Source: Candidatus Brockarchaeota archaeon
GTDB taxonomy: Archaea > Thermoproteota > EX4484-205 > JAAOZP01
Reading direction: 5' to 3'
Assembly: GCA_017601225.1 (NCBI GenBank)
Contig: JAFNIX010000018.1
Coordinates: forward strand, 1 to 39,570
Length of the DNA stretch: 39,570 nt
Shown here: positions 33,898 through 39,570 of the stretch, in pieces
Layout of the letters: each line of letters starts with the position of its first letter
How positions within the stretch are numbered: position 1 is the first letter of the stretch
Notes under the pieces: generated by a model
The model's input: only the letters and a program-made list of their open reading frames with translations
Database searches by the model: none
What the model was told of the DNA's origin: nothing
Program-made: the position numbers and the translations under genes

Positions 33898-34425
33898 GTG
33901 AGGTTCGACTACCCGTTTTTCATCGAGAAGCTGACGCCTGTCGACAAGGAGAAGTGCCTCGTTAGATACATGTGCTCGCTAACCGGAAGAGCCACAGCCT
34001 TGAGGGAGAAACCCAGGATCATTTTCAAGATCGACGCGCCGATAATAACAACATACCCAGCATCCGTGCCAGAGGAGCCCGGAGGCCTTTTCGGCCAGCT
34101 GAGCATAGTCAGCATAGAGGTAGAGTCCGATGAAACTATTTACCCTGAGGACCTAGCTGAGATGGCGGACGAGTATGCGTTAGCACCCATATACTCGTTC
34201 CTAACGGAGAGAGACCAGTTTTACATAATTAAGAAGATCCACTCGGAGTATAAGTATAGCGTGACGGTTGTAGACCAGATTAGGGAAGCCCTCGCCAAGA
34301 ATAGGAAGATAAAATGGTATGCTGTCAACAGCCATAACTACGGGATGCTTCATAACTATAGCACGCTCGTCACTATTGAGAAAGGCATGTGGATACCCTT
34401 CTCCACCTATGAGGAGGGAACCTAG
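33898..34425 (+). CDS. FolE2/MptA-like (GTP cyclohydrolase IB) C-terminal part, metal ligands lost
   Basis: 175 aa open frame (GTG start inside the conserved region; sense continues upstream to 33832 without a start codon). 'VRFDYPFFIEKLTPVDKEK', 'IITTYPASVPEEPGGLFGQLS', 'MADEYALAPIYSFLTERDQF' and 'KWYAVNSHNYGMLHNYS' align with the GCYH-IB pattern FPYF...K.PVS, TTLCPCSKE...HNQR, ELYSLLKRPDE and VESENFESIHNHSA. The zinc-binding Cys is absent (YPASV for LCPCS) and HNQR reads FGQLS. So it is unlikely to be an active cyclohydrolase: a decayed gene, or less likely a diverged paralog. The upstream frameshifts favour decay. Confidence 0.6.
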   Translation: MRFDYPFFIEKLTPVDKEKCLVRYMCSLTGRATALREKPRIIFKIDAPIITTYPASVPEEPGGLFGQLSIVSIEVESDETIYPEDLAEMADEYALAPIYSFLTERDQFYIIKKIHSEYKYSVTVVDQIREALAKNRKIKWYAVNSHNYGMLHNYSTLVTIEKGMWIPFSTYEEGT

Positions 34426-34509
34426 AAAAGGCTTAGACGTACCATGAAAAACCATAATAACACGCACCCACCTATTGGGCGTAGAGTATTTTCGCAGCTA
34501 ACTCATAAT

Positions 34510-35988
34510 CTACGCGATTGAAACCAAGGGTTTCACCCACTTCTTATATTTCTCCAAGCTGAACGGTGGGTTGCCGAGAAGGTAGTGGTTAAGAAAAGTT
34601 TCCCCCTCCACCTTCCATTCTATAGTGAAGAACCGTTGTTCTCCCCTGCTAACCCTTATGCTTCCCAATATTGCCCTAGCGTAAGGCTTAACTGAAAAAC
34701 CTCCGGAACATATTTCCCCACCGGTTTCCACGTCGAAAACCCTGTAACTGCCTTTCTTCTCCGAGAAAGTATCGTTTACCCCAACTATGTTTACATGCCA
34801 CGCTTTCGGCTCGCTCACCATTATGCAGAAAGGCTCTTGAACTCTTTTCACATAATAGTAGGCAAGCTTCTTGTTGAAGTAGTAGTCTACGATCGCGTCT
34901 GAAATCTGGGGCCAGCAGTCTATAACGTTCCACCAGACTATTCCCCAGATCCTGTCGGAGAGCCTAGCCCTCTCAATGAAGAATTTTAACGCCTCTGCTT
35001 GAGTAGCCTGGCTTGCAAAAATAAAGTCTTCAACATCATCCGGAATAAATCCGAAGAGCTCTTTAATCTGGTTGGCCATCAGTTCAATCCTATCATACTC
35101 CCTTTTCCTCGACTTCCAATGGTCTACTGCATGAGACCTCCAGCACTCATTGTTCCACGGCCATAAGCATTTTTCAGGGATAAACTTCTTTAAACTTTCC
35201 AGGCTTGGACAACCATGATATCCTATTTCACTTATGAAAGACGCCTTATTATCCACGTAGAAACTACTCTTATAATAATCCCTGGGACCCCATAAATGTG
35301 CATCCGGCGGAGAAAACTTCCCGCTCTGTTCAACCACCTTGTCTGAAAGATACGGGGAAGATGGGAGATACGGCCTATGAGGATCCAGCTGCTTACAAAC
35401 CAGCGGTAAAACCCTTCTGGTAAGCATGTTGTCTGATGGACGTAGGTTTTCCGCAACATACGCATAGTCGCATTCGTTGTCCCCAGCCCAGAGAATTAGG
35501 CACGGATGGTTTCTCAGTCTTTTCACAACCTTCCTAGCCTCCTCAGCTATTTCCGTCTGGAACTCCTCGTCTTGAGGATACCTGGCGCAGGCCATCATGA
35601 AGTCTTGCCAAACCGTTATTCCATGCTCGTCGCAAAAATTAAAAAACTCATCGGGCTCGTAAACACCTCCTCCCCAGCAGCGAATAATGTTACACCCCAG
35701 GTCGTCAAACAGTTTTAAAACCGGTATGGTCCTCTCCCTGTCTCTAGAGTGGAACGCGTCTAGAGGAACCCAGTTGGCTCCTCTCAGCCTCAATGGAACA
35801 CCGTTTATTATAAACCTGAAAGTCCCGTCTTCCTCAGCGGTCTCCGTCCTCTCTAAACGGACTGTTCTAATCCCAATCTTATCCACCTTCTCGTCAAGAA
35901 CCTCGCCATCACGAATAAGCTCACACCTAGCCTCGTAAAGATGAGGCTCGCCATAGCCTTTGGGCCACCATAAGAACGGGTTTTTCAA
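34510..35988 (-). CDS. GH2 beta-mannosidase-like protein, N-terminally truncated
   Basis: 492 aa beginning in an Ig-like domain ('NPFLWWPKGYGEPHLYEA'). The catalytic barrel has 'LRGANWVPLDAF', 'IIRCWGGGVYEPDEFF' and 'WAGDNECDYA' with acid/base Glu172. The nucleophile is Glu254 in 'FISEIGYHG'. 'GIVWWNVIDCWPQISDAIVDYYF' matches beta-mannosidase and exo-glucosaminidase members. Those enzymes are usually 800 aa or more, with an N-terminal jelly-roll that is missing here. In-frame sense continues about 30 nt upstream ('PSAGHLNIAL') to a TAA, and another gene ends there. The barrel is intact, so some activity is conceivable, but a truncated relic is the better call. TTG start is uncertain. Confidence 0.8.
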   Translation of the reverse strand: MKNPFLWWPKGYGEPHLYEARCELIRDGEVLDEKVDKIGIRTVRLERTETAEEDGTFRFIINGVPLRLRGANWVPLDAFHSRDRERTIPVLKLFDDLGCNIIRCWGGGVYEPDEFFNFCDEHGITVWQDFMMACARYPQDEEFQTEIAEEARKVVKRLRNHPCLILWAGDNECDYAYVAENLRPSDNMLTRRVLPLVCKQLDPHRPYLPSSPYLSDKVVEQSGKFSPPDAHLWGPRDYYKSSFYVDNKASFISEIGYHGCPSLESLKKFIPEKCLWPWNNECWRSHAVDHWKSRKREYDRIELMANQIKELFGFIPDDVEDFIFASQATQAEALKFFIERARLSDRIWGIVWWNVIDCWPQISDAIVDYYFNKKLAYYYVKRVQEPFCIMVSEPKAWHVNIVGVNDTFSEKKGSYRVFDVETGGEICSGGFSVKPYARAILGSIRVSRGEQRFFTIEWKVEGETFLNHYLLGNPPFSLEKYKKWVKPLVSIA

Positions 35989-36018
35989 AGCTATGTTTAA
36001 ATGTCCCGCGCTAGGACT

Positions 36019-36954
36019 TTACCAAGGAGGAGGTGGTGGAGGCAATAATGGAACCGCTTTTGTCCTTTTTGTCTTTAAATAAAATATCATGCCTAATCCT
36101 GCCATAATTATTATTAGGGCTACAACTATTAATAGTAACGTCTCGTTGATTTTTTCCTTAATATTAATTTTTACTTCTAGCTTATTCTCATACCCAAGAG
36201 CTTCGTATCCCCAACTGGTCTTGTAAGAAATATAAGTAGTTATTTCTTCTTCTCCAGCTTGTTCAGCCTTAAAATAAAATGTAAATTTCGTTGTTTGCCT
36301 CGGCTCCAGCTTCTCGATAGACTTTTTATTTAATCCAACAACTAAAGTAAACAAAGGAGATGTTTCAGCCGCTACATTAAAAATTGGGAAATCGTTGTCA
36401 TTCTCAACTAAAATATCGAGACTAAACTGGTCGCCAACATAAATAGCTTCTTTAGATAATTCGTAACCTGTATTAATTGATATAGGGGGAGCTTTAATAT
36501 CTATGTCGTAACTTTTAGAAGTGAAACTAGGCCAACGGTTTCCATGTTCATCTTCTGCCCACCCTTCTATTGAAATATAAATACTCCCCGTTATAGTCTT
36601 TCCGGGTTCAAAATAGTAAAGTGTAGAAGGAGATTTAAGGGTAACAGTTGTACTGTATGTATCACCCACACGACTTAACATTCTATCTACTATTTTCTCT
36701 TCTTCGATTAGAGGATAATTCGGATCACCCAAACCTAAATTGATCTTATTTATCCATATTCTATAATTCATCCCTACCCAGTAAACACTAATCTCGAGTT
36801 TTACATTATAATCATTGGGCAAATACCAAGTATCGTCGCTCTCGATAGATATCCTAAATTTTGTATCGAACCAGTCACTTTCAAATGCCCTTTTTCTTAA
36901 AGTGGCATACGTTTTTAAGCATGAATCGCTTGAGACAATTATTATGAAAAGCAT
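36019..36954 (-). CDS. Membrane-anchored beta-rich ectodomain protein with poly-Pro tail
   Basis: 311 aa. A short hydrophobic head (MLFIIIVSS) looks like a signal sequence with little positive charge; sense continues upstream without a normal start. Residues ~25-265 form beta-sandwich repeats ('YVGDQFSLDILVENDNDFPIFNV', 'LEPRQTTKFTFYFKAEQAGEEE') like CARDB/NEW3-type adhesion domains. One membrane helix follows (~276-298), then 'KTKRTKAVPLLPPPPPPW' at the end, inside the cell. The run of six Pro is shared in kind with the three genes to the right. The gene is AT-richer than its left neighbour. No enzyme motif is seen. Confidence 0.78.
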   Translation of the reverse strand: MLFIIIVSSDSCLKTYATLRKRAFESDWFDTKFRISIESDDTWYLPNDYNVKLEISVYWVGMNYRIWINKINLGLGDPNYPLIEEEKIVDRMLSRVGDTYSTTVTLKSPSTLYYFEPGKTITGSIYISIEGWAEDEHGNRWPSFTSKSYDIDIKAPPISINTGYELSKEAIYVGDQFSLDILVENDNDFPIFNVAAETSPLFTLVVGLNKKSIEKLEPRQTTKFTFYFKAEQAGEEEITTYISYKTSWGYEALGYENKLEVKINIKEKINETLLLIVVALIIIMAGLGMIFYLKTKRTKAVPLLPPPPPPW

Positions 36955-37066
36955 AATAGTTAGAAGTATGCCTTTCCATTCATCCTTCTTTTAAGATATT
37001 CCTGTTTTTACTAATAAACTTTTTGGCAGTATGCTATTTAATCAAGTTACAACACCGTTATTCTCT

Positions 37067-37107
37067 CGTATGCTTGCTAACAAGCGTATGGAGGATAATT
37101 TATAAAT
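37067..37107 (+). promoter_or_regulatory. Imperfect dyad followed by TATA box
   Basis: CGTATGCTTG-CTAA-CAAGCGTATG (37067-37090) pairs over ten positions, two of them as G-U in RNA. It is followed at once by GATAATTTATAAATG (37093-37107), a strong TATA box about 28 nt before ATG 37129. A site directly upstream of TATA/BRE fits an activator, and divergent control of the minus gene at 36954 is possible. Confidence 0.45.
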
Positions 37108-37128
37108 GTGATTATGCCAATTTATTTC

Positions 37129-38298
37129 ATGCTGGGTGGGAGGGAAGAGGAGAGGCTGGAGCCTGCTGCAAGATTTAGAGCATACGGGTTGCCTCCTCCG
37201 CCGGAGAAAAGATGGAGAAACATTTCCATAGTTTTCATGGTTGCAACGGTTCTCTGCTTAATCCTGTTTCTGGCGAGCTTCACCAGCTATAACAGTCTTA
37301 ATGATAAGTATTGGAGCCTCAACTCCGAGTACTTAAATCTCAAGGTAGATTATAATCAATTTCAAGCCAAGCATGAGTCTCTGCAGAGGAATTACGATGC
37401 TCTGCGTCAAGAGCATGATGCTCTAGAGCGTGAATACTCCTCTCTCCAAGACGATTATCACTCCCTTCAATACTCTTACAACCGGCTGCAAAGCGATTAC
37501 GTAGCCCTACAGTCCTCCTACAGCAGGGTTAAGACCGACAGGGAGATACTTCTCGACGCGTTGGATTCAACAAACTATTCCCTCCAAAAACTGTACGACA
37601 CGCTAGGTGTCCGTAGCCCATACAACGAGGAATGTTGCAGGTTTATAACCATTGATGATCCCCAGGTCAGAAGCTTGGTTCGAAGCATAACCAACGGGTG
37701 GGACGGTACCAATGATGATTTTTGGCGCGACTTGTCAAACCTCCAAGGATGGGTTGTGCAGAACATCGGATACTCTTACGACACCTATTCTCCTTCTTTA
37801 ACCTTCGTCACTCGCTACCTGTACCTTTCATCGGGAGAGTATGTCTTAAGGTACCCGTCAGTATCATACTGGAGGAAAGACTTCTGGAGGTTTCCGAATG
37901 AAACGCTGGATGATAAGCATGGTGACTGCGAGGACCAAGCGATATTACTATTATCCATGATGCGCTGCTACTTCAAGTATTGCGTCGGAACGCTTTATAG
38001 TGCTTATGCCATGTGCATCAGCGGTCCAAGCGAGACATCAAGCCACGTGGCGGTAGTGGTGCCTGCTGCAGGAGGGAAGATCGCAATATTCGACCCGGCT
38101 GGAAAATACGTGACGGGGCTAGAATTATTCTTAATTAGGTGGGTTACTGCCCGCCCTGCGGAAGAGGCGATAAAAGAGTATTTGCGTTACTGGCAAAGCT
38201 CAGGTTATGCATTCACTTATGTGGATTGTGTGTTCAACGAAGCCATCTATAAATCATTTAACAGCCTTTCAGAATTTGTTTCGTGGATAAGCAGATAG
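37129..38298 (+). CDS. Membrane-anchored coiled-coil protein with transglutaminase-like (papain-fold) domain
   Basis: 389 aa from ATG 37129, chosen because a TATA box lies about 28 nt upstream; GTG 37108 would add seven residues. A cytosolic head with 'GLPPPPEKRW' precedes one helix (~residues 33-53). Then comes a ~90-residue coiled coil of near-heptad repeats ('YDALRQEHDALEREYSSLQ', 'YHSLQYSYNRLQSDYVALQ'). The C-terminal ~180 residues carry the catalytic triad of transglutaminase-like proteases: Cys267 in 'KHGDCEDQAILL', His306 in 'SSHVAVVV' and Asp322 in 'IAIFDPAGKY'. The domain lies outside the cell. It may cleave or cross-link surface proteins. The triad is intact; the substrate is unknown. 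Confidence 0.83.
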   Translation: MLGGREEERLEPAARFRAYGLPPPPEKRWRNISIVFMVATVLCLILFLASFTSYNSLNDKYWSLNSEYLNLKVDYNQFQAKHESLQRNYDALRQEHDALEREYSSLQDDYHSLQYSYNRLQSDYVALQSSYSRVKTDREILLDALDSTNYSLQKLYDTLGVRSPYNEECCRFITIDDPQVRSLVRSITNGWDGTNDDFWRDLSNLQGWVVQNIGYSYDTYSPSLTFVTRYLYLSSGEYVLRYPSVSYWRKDFWRFPNETLDDKHGDCEDQAILLLSMMRCYFKYCVGTLYSAYAMCISGPSETSSHVAVVVPAAGGKIAIFDPAGKYVTGLELFLIRWVTARPAEEAIKEYLRYWQSSGYAFTYVDCVFNEAIYKSFNSLSEFVSWISR

Positions 38299-38401
38299 GA
38301 ACACGCGCTATTGAGGACACACACTGCTTTAGGATTAGCATAGTCCAAGTATTTCCAGGACCGAAGAGAATAGTCCATGTTATCTGGAAATAACAATAGC
38401 A

Positions 38402-38632
38402 TCAGGTAGGGGGCGGCGGTGGGGTTGTTTCAGTCTTTTTTCTTCGCTTACCCCCTTCTGCAATTAGCCAGTTTATAAAAAGTAGAATGATTCCAAATAT
38501 TATTAAAATGAGGGCGGGTAATCCAATGATGAAAAGCAAGCCTATTAAGCCACCAAGTATAAGTGCACCACCTAAGATAAAAACGATTACGCCAATAAAG
38601 CTCACGATGGCTCCTCTGAGCTCTTCCCTCAT
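38402..38632 (-). CDS. Small two-helix membrane protein with poly-Pro tail
   Basis: 76 aa from ATG 38632, chosen over a start at 38674 because a TATA-like GCTTATATCC (near 38656) lies about 25 nt upstream. 'GAIVSFIGVIVFILGGALILGGLIGLLFIIGLP' in parts and 'ALILIIFGIILLFINWLI' form two or three hydrophobic segments. The tail 'EGGKRRKKTETTPPPPPT' is basic and ends in five Pro. It is transcribed toward the transglutaminase-like gene. No family is recognised; the Pro tail links it to its neighbours. Confidence 0.65.
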   Translation of the reverse strand: MREELRGAIVSFIGVIVFILGGALILGGLIGLLFIIGLPALILIIFGIILLFINWLIAEGGKRRKKTETTPPPPPT

Positions 38633-38779
38633 AAGTAAGAATTGAAAAAGTTGGATATAAGCTTTTATTTGCAAACCAATTCATACTCTCCCATCAATTA
38701 AGTAGGTTAATGGAAAACAGTATGTAGAACTATTCTTTGAAAAACTTAAATTCTGGCATCGGATTAAATAGGATGGGAA

Positions 38780-39472
38780 ATGGGGATAAAAGATACTGCA
38801 CTTCTTCTATTTTTAGCTAATGTGTTTTTTCTTTTAGTAATTATGTTGGAAACTTGTACGACTGTTGAAGTGTTGGTTGGAGAAACCAATATTACAATAA
38901 AGACTGCACCTCCGGTAGCTCTGTTTCTAGGCGGTGTGGGAACGGGAGAAAGGATAGAGAGTGGTAAATGGGTTTCTTTAGAAGTTACTGTTACTAATAA
39001 ACAGGTTATAACACGGGAGGCAGAGGTAAGGGTGAAGGCTCCGCCACCTTTTAGGGTGGAGCCAAAAGGAGTAATAAAGACATGTAGTTCTTATGAAACA
39101 GTGTTCCCCTTCCAGATAACGGTTGATACTTTAAGTGAGGTAACTGGCACTTTAGAAATAGAGCTCTACTATGAAGGCGAGCGAATAGACATAACATATG
39201 TTATTGTAACGGGTTACCCGCCTCGTCAACAGGAAAGTTCCGCCTGGTCGAGCTTATTATGGTCTCTACCCTTATTCGCGTTAATACTCGCTATCACTAT
39301 CCTACTGCTCTATTTCGTAAGAGCAAAGAAACGGCAAACCCCTTATTTGGAACTCCCACCTCCGCCCCCGCCGCCGGAACCCGCCTACCCTTGCCCCACA
39401 TGCGGCAACCCGTTAACCTACGTTCCCCAATACCGGCGATGGTACTGCCACCACTGTAGAAAATATGTTTAA
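38780..39472 (+). CDS. Single-pass membrane protein with beta ectodomain, poly-Pro linker and C-terminal zinc ribbon
   Basis: 230 aa. A signal-like helix (~8-22) is followed by a beta-rich ectodomain ('GKWVSLEVTVTNKQVITREA', 'ETVFPFQITVDTLSEVTGTL'). A membrane helix (~158-180), 'RAKKRQTPYLELPPPPPPPE' and a zinc ribbon 'YPCPTCGNPLTYVPQYRRWY' then 'CHHCRKYV' follow. Four Cys (CxxC...CxxC) can bind zinc, on the cytosolic side. A ribbon of this exact style after a Pro run is, as I recall, common at the C-termini of membrane proteins in uncultured archaea. The ectodomain resembles that of the 311-aa protein in kind. Role unknown; an adaptor or sensor is a guess. Confidence 0.8.
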   Translation: MGIKDTALLLFLANVFFLLVIMLETCTTVEVLVGETNITIKTAPPVALFLGGVGTGERIESGKWVSLEVTVTNKQVITREAEVRVKAPPPFRVEPKGVIKTCSSYETVFPFQITVDTLSEVTGTLEIELYYEGERIDITYVIVTGYPPRQQESSAWSSLLWSLPLFALILAITILLLYFVRAKKRQTPYLELPPPPPPPEPAYPCPTCGNPLTYVPQYRRWYCHHCRKYV

Positions 39473-39478
39473 CCTAGT

Positions 39479-39570
39479 TAGCGCGGGGCTAGGCTCCTTC
39501 AGTCTATCCTGAGTTCACCGAGTTCTTGGTGAGGGCTGGTATCGACTCTGTTTCAATTAATCCTGACGCT
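39479..39570 (+). pseudogene. 3' fragment of a PEP synthase-like gene at the right edge
   Basis: From 39493 the frame reads 'APSVYPEFTEFLVRAGIDSV' then 'SINPDA', which is the highly conserved C-terminus of PEP synthase (pattern GQAPS.YPEF..FLV..GIDS.S.NPD). It is preceded by TAG at 39490-39492. Reading GGGCTAG as GGGCAG would restore 'SAGQAPS', so one extra T may have broken the frame. The zinc-ribbon gene ends at 39472, so no room exists for the rest of a PEP synthase. It is therefore a remnant. Only ~30 codons are visible. Confidence 0.55.

Noticed and set aside
1..39570. CRISPR array, insertion sequence or prophage
   Set aside because: I saw no regularly spaced direct repeats, transposase motifs, terminal inverted repeats or phage structural genes.

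Overview
The window looks archaeal. Evidence: a short histone-fold protein, archease, ThiC, a tRNA-Ser with a long variable arm, and TATA boxes lying about 25-30 nt upstream of many starts, which implies largely leaderless transcripts. TTG and GTG starts are frequent. Membrane proteins with poly-proline tails and one C-terminal zinc ribbon recall uncultured TACK-type lineages such as Bathyarchaeia or Brockarchaeia; this placement is a weak inference. I see no virus, plasmid, CRISPR array or insertion sequence.

Layout. 1-4678 (minus): two overlapping surface-protein genes, the first running off the left edge. 5150-8155: an MgtA-type P-type ATPase behind a motif-rich 470-nt leader. 8429-12356: a bPH2 membrane protein, tRNA-Ser(UGA), a CPBP intramembrane protease and two Gfo/Idh/MocA oxidoreductases. 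12557-13494: an SPFH gene broken by one frameshift. 13541-22445: the most unusual block. It has a CapK/PaaK-like adenylate-forming enzyme, a stand-alone PEP-utilizer swivel domain, an unrecognised 393-aa protein, two related CrtC/AttH-like (DUF7064/7065-like) proteins, a 908-aa phosphotransferase with the rifampin-phosphotransferase layout, and two Fe-S proteins. 22473-27194: a glycoside-hydrolase-like protein, an FmdE-like protein with an ECF S-component-like protein, an AT-rich DUF4838/alpha-glucuronidase-like gene and a DUF2061 protein.

27402-30330 is an iron operon (DtxR-type regulator, FeoA, FeoB) behind a near-perfect 28-bp dyad. Then come thiC, archease, a HEPN/MNT pair, a decayed small gene, the histone, and a decayed FolE2/MptA-like gene. 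34510-35988 is an N-terminally truncated GH2 beta-mannosidase-like gene. 36019-39472 is a cluster of membrane proteins sharing proline runs: a beta-rich ectodomain protein, a coiled-coil transglutaminase-like protein, a small two-TM protein and a zinc-ribbon protein. The right edge holds what looks like the 3' end of a PEP synthase gene with a damaged upstream part.

The best candidate for an undescribed system is 13541-22445. I read it as a hypothetical pathway that phosphorylates and/or adenylates a hydrophobic alcohol, phenol or acid. A second candidate is the poly-proline membrane cluster at 36019-39472. Several frameshifts (near 12778, 33140-33195, 33764-33830 and 39489) could be real decay or assembly errors. 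This should be resolved before any of those genes is called dead.
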